From assembly GCA_905331475.1 (NCBI GenBank), contig CAJNYU010000139.1, positions 1-64,000 on the forward strand: a stretch of DNA of 64,000 bases, written 5' to 3'. Numbering within the stretch: position 1 is the first letter of the stretch; every line of letters begins with the position of its first letter. Made by a program: the position numbers and the translations under genes. The notes beneath the pieces were generated by a model, which searched no databases, was not told the origin of the DNA, and saw nothing but the letters and a program-made list of their open reading frames with translations. Shown here one piece after another: positions 44,032 to 54,599 of the stretch. The stretch is from Rotaria socialis (Eukaryota; Rotifera; Eurotatoria; Philodinida; Philodinidae).

Positions 44032-44943
44032 ATGATTTCGGCAGAGAACAATTCAACAGAAACTTTGCTCGTGTTTGAAACTCAGTGGACACGAAATATC
44101 AAATTCGGCCTTTTTGTTGCTCTTGCACCAGCTGCACTAATCTGTAGCTGTGCTCTCGTCTATTTTCTCATCGCCGATCAAAATCTACGACAAACTCTTC
44201 ATTATCATGCTCTTTTGGGCTTACTCATTGCCAGTTTGGTGACAAATCTTATATTATACATTATTTACGTATTGGCATAGTAACACCGCAGACCGATCTG
44301 AATTGTGACATTTGAATATGGTGTGATTTGACATTCAATGGTTGTATCAATGTTCTGATGCTTTGGGCATCAATGAAACGTCATCTACTCATATTCCACG
44401 CCCATCTTTTTACTACAACCAAGCAACATTTATATTTTCACTATTTGCCACCAATAGCAAGCGTTGTCTATCCCTTTCTCTTCTATGCTGTCGCCATTTT
44501 TATTTTTCCATGTGAGCAGCAGTTTGATTTCAAGGAGCTTCTGTGTGGTTATCCATGCTACATTACTTATGTAAACATATCATACTATGATCTCTTTGCC
44601 CATACTTGGATCCCACAAGTTTGCGCCATTTTACTCGACACCAGTCTTGTGTTGCGAGCAGTTTTTCGACAACTGGTTGGCCAGCAACAACAGTAAGGTG
44701 CACAATGGCACAAATATCGCAAAAGGATTGTTCAACTATTAATCATTTCGAACGTATATTCCGCATATCAAGTACCGTATGATCTCGTGATACTTATTCA
44801 GTTGTTCAGTAATATGTCCAACTTTGCCACTGACGTACAGATTATCTACTTGTATTACTTGCTCTGGCTGCTTCCATTTCTCCTACCATTGGCCAGCTTT
44901 GCATGCTCGACTGAATTGAGGAACAAAATTGGAAAACGTTGAT
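44032..44943 (+). pseudogene. Broken 7TM receptor (bdelloid rhodopsin-like GPCR)
   Basis: Glycosylated N terminus (NNST), TM1 ([21 protein letters not shown]) and TM2 ([23 protein letters not shown]), then a frameshift near 44272. In the next frame: a Cys-containing loop, TM3 [17 protein letters not shown] (a DRY-region variant, with MKRH in its place), TM4 and a Cys-rich loop ([16 protein letters not shown]), TM5, QWHKYRKRIVQLLIISN (TM6 entry) and YYLLWLLPFLLPLASFA (TM7). Lesions: the frameshift, an in-frame TGA at about 44312, and a TAA at 44694-44696 after QQQQ. The order of all seven segments is kept, so decay is recent. Ligand unknown. Confidence 0.75.
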
Positions 44944-45265
44944 GAAATGGATGGAACTAAATAATATGGCAATACATTCAACTAGTACTAGGACTTAACG
45001 TGGAAGATGGCAAATTATTATGACTATATTGTTTAAGTTAAATTGTTGAAGACTGTTTTAGAGGAAATCTCGAATGTTGGTTATTACAAAGAAACAAAAC
45101 ACAACCTGAGAATATGCCACTTCTTTTTTATGTCTTACTTTTGCTACTTTTTTTACCTTTCTGTAGCACGCTTTACTTCTCTCGTTTTTTATGCATCACT
45201 CGCAAGCTAAGAGAAATATCGTCGGTATCTCAGTATGCAGACATAGATGTTTCGAGAGAAGGAAT

Positions 45266-47443
45266 CAAGCGAGAACAAGCAGACCTCTGTACTTCTTCGT
45301 ACTTTTCAGTACTTCTTGGTACTTCAAAAATGTATCGAATTAATTTTTTCACTTTTACTTTATGGTAGTACTATTGCTATATATTGTACTGCGCTATCGT
45401 GCCCGTGACTAAGAAATGTCCTTTGCTCGTGATCGTGTTCGTAGTCGTGATTGAGAAAAAAAATTCGTGATCGTTATCGTGAACGACATTAAGATTTTAT
45501 GATCACGAATTTAACATATAGTTTCAAAATCTCAAATATTTATTAAAATTTATTATGTTTTCAAAGAATTTCCACTAGAATACAAATGAAAGCTATCGAT
45601 TGTGACTGTTAATTTCTACTAACATTGAATGTACCGAATGAAATACGTTGGGGAAATATTGCAATCGAATGACCAAAACGTTTTCGTGCCTCTTATAATC
45701 ACATAGAAATATTCGTGATCGTGAATTTTACTTTAAAAAAATCGTGATCACGATAAAAAATTTCAATCACACAGTACGCTAGTGCTCTGATATCCACTTT
45801 TAATAGCTATTTTAAATAGCGCCTGAGCACACCGATACGGAGACGGCGGAATGACTCCAATCTAGGGTAGGCTCACTTTTTTGAGAAAATTATGTCTGTC
45901 GATGTAAAAATACAGGATTCAAATTTGATTATTATCATAAGACTTTAATTCTTTTCTCTATGACCAATGAAAAGTTTTAACGTAGTTTGCACCAGCTACA
46001 CTCTAGTTTTTATCAAGTCTTAATCGAATATAGTCAGTGTGAATTTCGTAATCCATGAAATTTCGAATTTTTACGTTGTTTTTGATAAAAATGGTTTGAA
46101 AATTGATTAAAACATCATTAGTATAAGAAATTGCTTTATTCATTTCAATCTGATTCCAGTCCTAATTTTGCATTTATGAATGTGAACCAGTTGAAAAGTA
46201 TTTTGTTTTTTACAATGACGATCGTTGTCGATTTTCTAGCTAGATTTTGATTGTTTATAAACGTGATTAGTATCTAATGCATGATTCCACCCGAAATTAC
46301 AGAAACTATAACCAATTAACTGAAAAATGTTATTGAAAAAGCATTAGAAATTATAGCCTAACAAGAAATAGGCCTGTTCGGTAGCTAAAAACGAGTTTCT
46401 TGTCTTGATCTTTTTAAATAAAATCAGTGAAAGCGCTTCATCAAGTTGATAGTGAGATTTTTATTAGTTTTACCTATGGTATTTCTGTTCATAACCTTGA
46501 TTCGCTTTTAGTTATCATTTGAATTGTTTAATAGAATTACACTAGAGGATGAAATTTCATGAAAACTAGTGGGCTTTGTGCTTTATTGTGAAAGAAAGGT
46601 AAAGTCTGATTTTGTTTATCTGGTATTGCGACAGGAAAGGAGTAACGCTTTCAAATATTTAGTAATGTAATGAAAACCGACAAAAACCAACGATTTTACT
46701 GATTCATTAACTGGCTCTATTACAGCTACTAGCCGGCAATTTTTCGAGTAAACTGCGATTGACCTCTACAATTTACCTAGTTTTTGTGGCAGGGATACAA
46801 TTCAAAAACTATTTTAAATAGAATATTGGAAAAAGAAATTCAATTGTTCTATACTAAGAAGAAACAGTTCAACGTCAATCTAATTACATGTCAATGAAAT
46901 TCAAAAAACATATCATTGAACAAAAGTTAGAAGTAGCTGAGATATGGACTGAAAATCTTAGAGTACGCCATTGGTCGAAAAACTATGAAAATAAGCATTA
47001 GTAGAAAATTTTTATATTTTGTCGAACCTATCAAGCCTTTGGTGTGCCTATTTGAAGTTTGCCTAAATCTAATCTCCTCAAATCTATGTTAGATTCGCGT
47101 CTACCTCAGCCTTTATCTATCCTAATTTGAGCCTATCCAGCCCTAATGGCTCCACCTCCACTAGCTTGCCGGTTATTAACTGATAAAAACACCTGCTTGT
47201 GAAATGGTCGACTCTTTCGAGTCATTCAATCAAGCCACAAAGATAATAGCAATCGTTTTTAATGTTTTATAGCTATGGTTAGATTTTTTCTTTCAAATAA
47301 GTTTGAAGAAACTTCTATGCATATTCATGTACCTATACAGCTCTCATCGTGCTTTTCTGTACTTCTTGTACTTTTTCGTACTTTTTCGTACTTTTTCGTA
47401 CTTTCGTACTTCGGAAGTACCGAAGTCCGCTTGTTCCCCCTCG
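45266..47443. mobile_element. 2.18-kb hAT-like element with perfect 8-bp TSD
   Basis: The left end CAAGCGAGAACAAGCAGACC and the complement of the right end CGAGGGGGAACAAGCGGACT match at 17 of 22 positions over the full 22 bp. The octamer GAAGGAAT flanks both sides exactly (45258-45265, 47444-47451). Both sub-terminal regions are built of GTACTTCTTCGTACTTTT-like repeats (45290-45340 and 47355-47425). The inside is AT-rich and I find no transposase frame, so it looks non-autonomous or gutted. It contains a CGTGATC repeat element at 45396-45785. Confidence 0.8.
45396..45785. repeat. Nested inverted-repeat element, CGTGATCGTGA motif
   Basis: Both ends carry clustered CGTGATC / TCGTGAACG / ATCGTGATCACGAT motifs facing inward, around an AT-rich centre. 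The outer ends (GCGCTATCGTGCCCGTGACT on the left, AGCGTACTGTGTGATTG on the complement of the right) are only partly alike, and no target duplication was found. It lies inside the 2.18-kb element, so it inserted later or belongs to it. Confidence 0.55.
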
Positions 47444-47451
47444 GAAGGAAT

Positions 47452-47689
47452 GCTCTATCTTTTGTGTTTTTGTTATACATGCTTTATAGTTTTGTCTTCG
47501 TTTTCTCTCGTGTTCTATTGTTCGTGGAATAAATAGATCGAAGAACTGAAGAACTCTCTCCAACTGAAACAAATTAGTTAGATTGAAGGTGTGGATATGT
47601 CATTCGATTTGTTTTTCTAACCGGCACCTTTACCATCATGCTGCTGTTAAACTGATTAGAATTTATTTGATTGAATTACAAGCAAAATC
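47452..47689. other. Spacer before the phosphate transporter 3' end
   Basis: No gene. A single GGTGTGGATAT motif (47589-47599) resembles the core of the telomere-like repeats. Confidence 0.45.
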
Positions 47690-49312
47690 CTAAAATTGGA
47701 CTTCTTGTTCGGTAATGGTATCATTATCTGTTCGATTTTCTGGACGCCATTCTGCTTCATTGTCTTCAAAAGAATCTAAATCTCGGCCCTTTGATTCTGG
47801 CAATAGAAAAATGGTAGCTAGAAGGCCAACAAATTGAATAGCAGCAAAAATGCCCAGTGTCTGTGGTAGAAATGCATTTTTACCTCCAAGATTCACTAAT
47901 ACATTAAAACCAAATGCTGCGAGAATAGCGCCTGACTTCCCACATGCTGCAGACATACCGTGAGCCGTGGCACGAAAGCGTGTTGGAAACACTTCAGCCG
48001 GAATGATAAATGTTGTTGCATTAGCACCGAATTGAAAGAAAAATTGAATGAGAACAAACATAAAAATAAATGCTCCTGTAGATCGATCTTTCAACGGATA
48101 AAATGCTGCAGCCACAATAATAAATAGAATAGTTTCCATGGCGAAACCTATTATTTGAATGGTCTTACGGCCAAGACGTTCGACAGTGAAAACAGTAACA
48201 TAATAGCCAGGAATCGAACCAAGAAGGGAAATGATCAAATTTCCAAGTGCTTGTTTCCACAACGTTTCCCATGGTGATGTTGTACTTGTGTCTGGTGCAA
48301 AGCCGATAGTCGATATAACAATTGATTGGTTAAGAGTAAGGCCATAGAATGCAATATCAAGTAAAAACCAAGTTGAACAAGTACCAATGAGAACTTTCAA
48401 GTTACGCCACTTTGAAAAGTAAGTTCGAAAATCTCGAAAATGATGTCGACTATCGGAACGTTTTGTCGGTTGTATCACTGGCTCATTTAGAACCAGATTC
48501 GCGGAACTTTTTGGATTTACTCCGAGTGCATACGCTTTACTAATTTCAGTTAGTTCCTGGTCCTTGAGAACTCGTTCGGCATACCGAGGTGATTCTGGTA
48601 GATGAAAGCGCGAATAGAGTGTACATACAGCAGGTAAAATACCAAGAGCTAGTAAAATTCGCCAGACATAATCAATATTGATTTGATTAGCTTCAATAGG
48701 ACCCTTGAAAATAGCTAGCAGAATAATAGCGAACAAAGCACCGAAAAATTGGCCCCAACCTTGCATGGAAAAAGTAATCGCAAGCATTTGTCCACGTCGT
48801 CCTGCACTTGACCATTCACTCGAGACTGTTGCTGACATGGGGTAATCACCACCAATTCCAATACCCAATAAAAAACGCCAGAAACCAAGAAAACCCAATG
48901 TACCGACACCAGTTGCCGCCGATCCAGCCATTGCAGAGCCAATTGTAACCACAATAATAATTAAAAGTTCAATACCGTAAATACTTTTACGGCCTTTACT
49001 ATCACCTAAAAAACCAAACACCAGCTGACCAATTAGATTACCAACATTGGTAATACCCTTAACGATGCCTTGAATATCTGATGGTACCGTGTTATTTTGA
49101 TTCATGTAATAAACATAACCAAGCATGGGCACAGCCAAGTTAATAACAAAGATATCATAAGCGTCCATGAAGAAACCTGTCGAAGAAACGAGAACTGTAC
49201 GAATCTGTCGTGCTGTGATTTTGGTAGTAGATTGGTCATGTTGGCCAGATCTATTTTCTACGACTGCTTCTTCCAATAATTCCACTGGAATAGAAGTTCC
49301 TTCGTTCAGCAT
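47690..49312 (-). CDS. PHO84/Pht1-like inorganic phosphate:H+ symporter (MFS)
   Basis: Twelve-helix major facilitator that imports phosphate with protons at the plasma membrane. I chose the Met at 49312 (MLNEGTSIPVELL, about 540 aa). The upstream 52 open codons look like 5' UTR or a spliced leader region, with a TGCTCAG acceptor. Visible features: TM1 FFMDAYDIFVINLAVPMLGY; loop 2-3 GFLGDSKGRKSIYG (the MFS G-x3-D-x-GRK-x signature); GGDYPMSATVSSEWSSAGRR, the diagnostic phosphate-symporter motif with its acidic residue; LPESPRYAE before the central cytoplasmic loop; TWFLLDIAFYGLTLNQS at TM7; and PAEVFPTRFRATAHG in loop 10-11. No introns. This family is widespread in fungi, plants and protists, so horizontal origin is possible. 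Confidence 0.88.
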   Translation of the reverse strand: MLNEGTSIPVELLEEAVVENRSGQHDQSTTKITARQIRTVLVSSTGFFMDAYDIFVINLAVPMLGYVYYMNQNNTVPSDIQGIVKGITNVGNLIGQLVFGFLGDSKGRKSIYGIELLIIIVVTIGSAMAGSAATGVGTLGFLGFWRFLLGIGIGGDYPMSATVSSEWSSAGRRGQMLAITFSMQGWGQFFGALFAIILLAIFKGPIEANQINIDYVWRILLALGILPAVCTLYSRFHLPESPRYAERVLKDQELTEISKAYALGVNPKSSANLVLNEPVIQPTKRSDSRHHFRDFRTYFSKWRNLKVLIGTCSTWFLLDIAFYGLTLNQSIVISTIGFAPDTSTTSPWETLWKQALGNLIISLLGSIPGYYVTVFTVERLGRKTIQIIGFAMETILFIIVAAAFYPLKDRSTGAFIFMFVLIQFFFQFGANATTFIIPAEVFPTRFRATAHGMSAACGKSGAILAAFGFNVLVNLGGKNAFLPQTLGIFAAIQFVGLLATIFLLPESKGRDLDSFEDNEAEWRPENRTDNDTITEQEVQF

Positions 49313-49833
49313 ACAGCACTGGTTGTATTGACTTCCTGAGCAAGATCGAAATATTAGAATAATAAAAATGCGAAAGTAGGCACTTAAAAAAAACAAATTG
49401 ACTGATGAAAAAGTTGAGAGGACGTTTGTTGCAAAAACGCAAAAGGAGAAATTGCGATGTACTATCAAAGCATTATTTCTGATGCGTGAACATATATTCT
49501 ATCAATATGTGAAATGTGAAGCAACAGGACTCACTATTCTGTCAACTAGCTCTTTTTTCTTTCGGCAATACCTGTCGATACAATCATAATGATATATATA
49601 TATATATAACGACTATATGATTATGTGCATCAAGAAGTAGAAAAAACAGAACATGTTTGCTGATTGCGCACATGCAATAGTACTAGCAACTAACATGAGG
49701 CATATTATTAACAAGTTAACAGAACAATTAACTACAACACTATGCATGAGTAATTTACAGCCAATGTTGACAATCGTAGATTGAATATGCAAAGCTAACT
49801 ACCAAAAACACAATAAGGTCAATCGAAATTCTA
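49313..49833. other. 5' flank of the phosphate transporter
   Basis: AT-rich; an (AT)n tract lies at about 49592-49607. A 63-residue + strand frame overlapping the transporter start is a shadow. Confidence 0.5.
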
Positions 49834-49841
49834 GTTTCTTA

Positions 49842-50182
49842 CAGCAGTGGGCAGATTTCCAAAAGAGGAAATTTCCTAGCTAAATATACATATTTCGGAA
49901 ACTAGAGGGACGAAAAATTCAAGTTGTAGAAAATATCAGAAACTTTCGTAATTACCGCAATATTATTCACCATAAGCCAAAATCAAAATTCAGAAATTCC
50001 CTGGATGTTTTGTTGGTTGGTATTTTAAAATATGGTAATTCCTGAGAATTTACTTTTTCACGTAATGGCAATTTCTGAAGTTTCAAGGAAACTTCTGTTG
50101 GCACGCTTGTGTGTCTTTTAATAGTGTAACAGAAATTTGTTATTTTCTGAAATTTACTTTTTCGGAAATCTGAACATACCTC
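49842..50182. mobile_element. 341-bp hAT-like element with perfect 8-bp TSD
   Basis: The left end CAGCAGTGGGCAGATTTCC and the complement of the right end GAGGTATGTTCAGATTTCC are inverted; the match continues as AAAAGAGGAAATTTC / GAAAAAGTAAATTTC. A perfect octamer GTTTCTTA flanks it (49834-49841, 50183-50190). The interior repeats AATTTCTGAAGTTTC / GGAAACTTC-type motifs in both orientations. Non-coding. Confidence 0.8.
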
Positions 50183-50190
50183 GTTTCTTA

Positions 50191-52105
50191 ACCAAACAAT
50201 CGTTTTTTTTTATCTCGCAATGATCATTAATGAATAATTCAAAATATCATACAAGATGAACACAATTCGTCAGTACATTCGCTGTGTTGAGAGTTACAAC
50301 CAATAAGCACAAACAGGAATGACTCAAAACGACAGAAATATCGCTGTCGATCATTTTTTTCATTTTACTGCATATATTGTTAATCATTCTGTCGTCATTA
50401 AGCGACTCAGTGATGACAATTCTGTAGAAGGTCACTACAATCCAATTCGAAGGTCATCTGACTGGGACTTCAACTCAGAAAATTTTTCCGTATGACATCC
50501 AAAGATATGAACTTGATAGGAATGTACTAATCAATACTACTCGCTTTGAAATATGATTCAATGAAAAATAATGAGCAAGCTCCCGCTAATCGTATGGACT
50601 GGTTTTTTCTTCACCACTTCGAGGAAAGACAAATTAATTCGCATGTATACCATATCAGAAAAGGATGCTTTAATAATAATAACAGCTGTATAACACTTTA
50701 GATTTGACGGAGTAAACTTCAATGAAATATTTGTTGATCATAGCTCTAATTAGTCTCTAACTATAAGAAAACTTCCAAATAATGTTCGAGTGTAGATAGT
50801 TCATGCTTGAATTACTATTCGTCTCTAAAATCATTCGTGTATCCAGTATTTGAACAAATTTTCATAACGTGTTACAAATGTTTTTGATTGAGGTTAAATA
50901 ATAGTTGTATTTTAAAAAGAAAAGTTTTGAATGGTCAGAAATTATATATGCAACAAAAATTAGGACTTCTTTAACAATAATTTCGTTCTTCTCAATGTGA
51001 ACTATATCATTAGGGATGTTCTTTTCTGCTGTGTCTTCTGTAAGATCATATTGACACGTTGAGGAGAGATCATTTTACGAGCTAATATCGATAAAGAATT
51101 ATAGAGTCGAACATAATCCATTTTCTTAGTAAACAGGCTAAAAAAGATGATGATTACATACTATAGCAAACGACAGATAAAGACTTTTCAAATTTTATCT
51201 TACATATTAATAGTATCGATGTTGCAATTGTTCGATTTGTTAATAATTGCCATTCAAATTCATATTGATATGATTTACTCATATATTCTTCTAAAGACGA
51301 TCAACGTAAAATAAACTTTCAAAAGAACTATTGACAATAAATTTATTTTAGAAAATAGTCTATTTTGGATAAAACTAGTATTCTATTACACACTAAAACT
51401 AGAATTTTAGTTGTTTTCACAGTATGTCGAACATCTATGCAATGAGGGGTAACGATTAATAGATTCAGTGGAAAATTCTTCAATTAAAATTGATTCGTAT
51501 TTCCATTGATCGTCATTAGGCTTATTCTTTCTCTATTGAAGGTTTAGACGATGAAGTCATGTCTGTGTTTTATATATGCAAAGCAAATACTGATTCTTCA
51601 CATTGAAAATAATATTCGAACAATATTGGTAAAATCTTCTACATCTTCGATAAAGTCATTTGCATTATTGATGAGTTCGGGTACTTCTTTGTTATTCATC
51701 TATTGATGATTGCTATCTTGCTCTTTTACATCAGGCATTTGCTAGTATTTTTCAAGGTTTCTATCGTTCTCTGATTTGAATGCAGTATTACCGCAGCAAA
51801 AGAAACCGTACTCAATAACCCAATCACAATTAATAAATTATAGAGATCCTCGATCGTCTAACGCCCTTGGTAACCCAGAACGATAGCATTATAGAAACAT
51901 CTGCTGCTCTATTGGTGTCGTATATACGCAGAAAAAGAGTTCTTTTATCACTCTCCTATTGCGTATTTCCGTAGTGATTTGTTAGCACAACCATTTGTAT
52001 ATAAGCTAATGCATAGTGATCGTTTGGTATCTACAATATCAAATTGCTTACGCTTACAACAAGGTTTCTCAACAACATTAGTTCTCTTACACGAAATATA
52101 ACAGA
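50191..52105. other. Intergenic; left part of a tandem duplication
   Basis: No gene. From about 51520 the sequence is similar, with gaps, to 53270-53820, marking the left arm of the duplication that carries small-protein copies B and C. Confidence 0.5.
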
Positions 52106-52360
52106 ATGAGTTCGCCAAGTTCAGGTATGATTGTTTTATTGCAGACTTCCAAATCATTTCATTCGAAAATATTTTCAGAAGAAAAAATGATCATCGCTGC
52201 TGAAATTGCCGAAGCAAGAATCACCGGTCAAGAAACTCCGGATTTTGACCCACGCAAGAAAGCAGATGCAGAAAATGAGGGCTGGTTGTCCGGCGATCAG
52301 TTCACAATTAGCGAAACACCAGTAGCTCATCTCAATGCCGAGGTTGGTACCAAAGAATAA
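52106..52360 (+). CDS. Small hydrophilic protein, copy B (66 aa, intact)
   Basis: Exon 1 (52106-52124, MSSPSS plus one base), a 54-nt GT-AG intron, and exon 2 (52179-52360). Aligns end to end with copy A, keeping AEIAEARITG, DPRKKADAEN, GWLSGDQFTISETPV and GTKE. The intron has no stop and is a multiple of three, so a retained-intron form of 84 residues could also be made. AATAAA lies at 52465-52470. It is one of two tandem copies (with 53822). Confidence 0.7.
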   Translation: MSSPSSGMIVLLQTSKSFHSKIFSEEKMIIAAEIAEARITGQETPDFDPRKKADAENEGWLSGDQFTISETPVAHLNAEVGTKE

Positions 52361-52799
52361 ATAAAACAGGCTGTTGACGAATAATAATCGTTGTCATCTT
52401 CATTTGTTTTTTCATGCAAATTTCAATCACCCACACTTCGTTTGTTATTTGCTGCACTTTTTTAAATAAAATCTTCTTAAACGAGCGAGTAATTCAGATC
52501 TATATTTTTTTTTGTTTTCAAGTTGCAGAGGTTCATAGCTCAAACAGCAGTGACAACTGTAATCCAATTCTCCACTCGATGTTCTTTTGAATAGATACTC
52601 AAATAATACGATATTAGTTAGCACTCTGAAGTACAAAACTAGTTCGATAGTTATCATCATCTCAACTAACAGTTCACAATCAAGAGATAGTTGCTCGAAT
52701 CCACATCAAAGATTTTTCACCAATAGAAAACTATCACATAAAATGTTTTGCGTTAATACATATTCGAGTGACAGTATAAACATAACGAGTGAAGACGCT
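52361..52799. other. 3' part of duplication unit B
   Basis: 3' UTR of copy B. The segment 52540-52650 matches 54180-54290 (for example CAACTGTAATCCAATTCTCC against CAACTGCGATCCAATTCTCC), showing that the duplicated unit extends this far. Confidence 0.55.
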
Positions 52800-52905
52800 T
52801 TTAATTTCGCATCTATTGCTTCGGAATAAACTTTACTTAAGTTTCGTTGTAACGAAAATGCATCAATTGAATGTGCTTCCAAAATATTACTTCACGAGTA
52901 ATAAG
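52800..52905 (-). pseudogene. Fragment of the Brr2 gene inserted elsewhere
   Basis: About 105 bp match 61627-61733, an exon and its edge within the Brr2 gene, in the same orientation at roughly 80% identity. Shared blocks include ATAAACTTTACT, AAGTTTCGTTGTA and GCATCAATTGAATGTG. The frame is not kept. A partial duplication of a neighbouring gene, lying between the two small-protein copies. Confidence 0.7.
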
Positions 52906-53821
52906 TACAAATACATTTTTATTTTAAGTCACATCAATGTGAAACAACATTTTTATGCAACGATAATTTGTTTTTCAGGAACAAATGGCTCCATCTGTTT
53001 GTAGTAAGAACCATATGAAGATTCTTTTCTGATGTAGTTTCCACAACTGATAAGAATTCAGGGCTATGTACATCGTGTTGATAAGTATTGGAAAAAATCC
53101 TACTCTAGTGTGTTCGAAATAAACAAAAAATTGATCTGGTGACATATGTATATAACTTGGATATTACTATTCTGAACAAAAATTCATTTGTCCTAACATA
53201 TATTGAACGTGCATGACTGGACGGTAACAAATATCGATCAATACTTGACTAAAGTCTAATACATTCACTAGGATCATGTTGAATAAACGTTAGTTCATAT
53301 TTTCATTAGTCTGATTCTTTGAACAAATTTATATGTGTTTTATATGCGAAAATATGATCGGACCAACATTCGTAATATCTCATATATTGATGATTGTTGT
53401 CTTGTCATTTTACGTATGAATATGTGCTACTATTTTTAAAGCTTTCCATCATTCTCTGATGTGCAATCAATCGTGTAAAATATCTAATCCGAAGAGTTAT
53501 GTCTCTGCCTATGTCAATATCAGAATCATCTCTGACAAAAGCGTACTCAATACTCTCAACCAATAAGCTATAAGTGCCCTTGTTCACTGGATGTCGTCGA
53601 CTAACTCGGATTGGCAACAGTTAAGAGACGTCTGGTTCTAATTATGTTACACATACGCAAAAATACATTAGCTTTTCCTTCTCCTATTGCATTTTTCATC
53701 AGTGATTTGTTAGTACAATAATTAGCATATAGGCGTATGCATATCGATGATTTAGCAAATACAAAATCAAATTTGCTACGTGTACAACAGGGTATGAACA
53801 ACACTAGTTCTCTAACACGAA
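52906..53821. other. Intergenic; right duplication arm from ~53270
   Basis: No gene. From about 53270 it mirrors 51520-52105 with several gaps. Confidence 0.5.
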
Positions 53822-54061
53822 ATGAGTTCGCCAAGTTCAGGTATGATTGTTTTATTGCAGATTTCCAAATCATTTATTCGAAAATATTTTCAGAAGAAAA
53901 AATGATCATCGCCGCTGAAATTGCCGAAGCAAGAATCACCGGATTTTGACCCACGCAAGAAAGCAGATGCAGAAAATGAGGGCTGGTTGTCCGGCGATCA
54001 GTTCACAATTAACGAAACACCAGTAGCTCATCTCAATGCCGAGGTTGGTACCAAAGAATAG
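53822..54061 (+). pseudogene. Small hydrophilic protein, copy C, 14-bp deletion
   Basis: Nearly identical to copy B in exon 1, intron and exon 2, but lacks 14 bp after ATCACCGG (junction near 53942). In copy B the missing segment lies between two CCGG tetramers, one of which remains here, a typical microhomology-mediated deletion. The frame shifts and stops at once (TGA 53947-53949) after ARITGF. The rest of exon 2 remains alignable to TAG at 54059-54061. AATAAA is at 54164-54169. It may still be transcribed. Confidence 0.8.
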
Positions 54062-54169
54062 ACATGATCGATTTTTTGCCGATAATAATCATGCTAATCT
54101 TTGTTTGATTTTCCATGTAAATGCCTAATTACTCAAATCTCGTTTGTTTATTTTTTCGTTTTGAATAAA

Positions 54170-54599
54170 ATCTTCTTAAACTCAAACAGTAGTGACAACT
54201 GCGATCCAATTCTCCATTCGATATTCTTTTGAATCGCTACTTGAATGATACGATGTTAGTTAGCATGATAAAGTTAAAAACCAATTCGGTGCCGATCGGC
54301 ATCTGACCTCATAGTCAATCATTAAGAAACAGTTGCTCGAATAAACATAATTTTTCTTCAGATTTTCATAAATAGAAAAAAAGAAAACGAATTAGTATTT
54401 CCATGTATTTTACTTGAATGAAATCATTATACCAATTCAGTATCCTCTTATATACAGAATGTTAGCTAGATTAAGAGACAAATTTGTTCTTTCTTTTCAA
54501 GTAATTTCATTACAAGTACACACCATCAAAGAACAACAACAACAACAACAAAGACACTTACAAAAAAAAGAAGGACAAGAAAAAAAAAAGATACGATGA
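54170..54599. other. Intergenic between copy C and Brr2 3' end
   Basis: 54180-54290 matches 52540-52650. A CAA repeat at about 54533-54550 is followed by an A-rich stretch. The 61-residue frame here reflects this low-complexity DNA. Confidence 0.55.

Noticed and set aside
47275-47572. Three overlapping 77-85-residue frames
   Set aside because: They run through GTACTTTTTC repeats at the right end of the 2.18-kb element.
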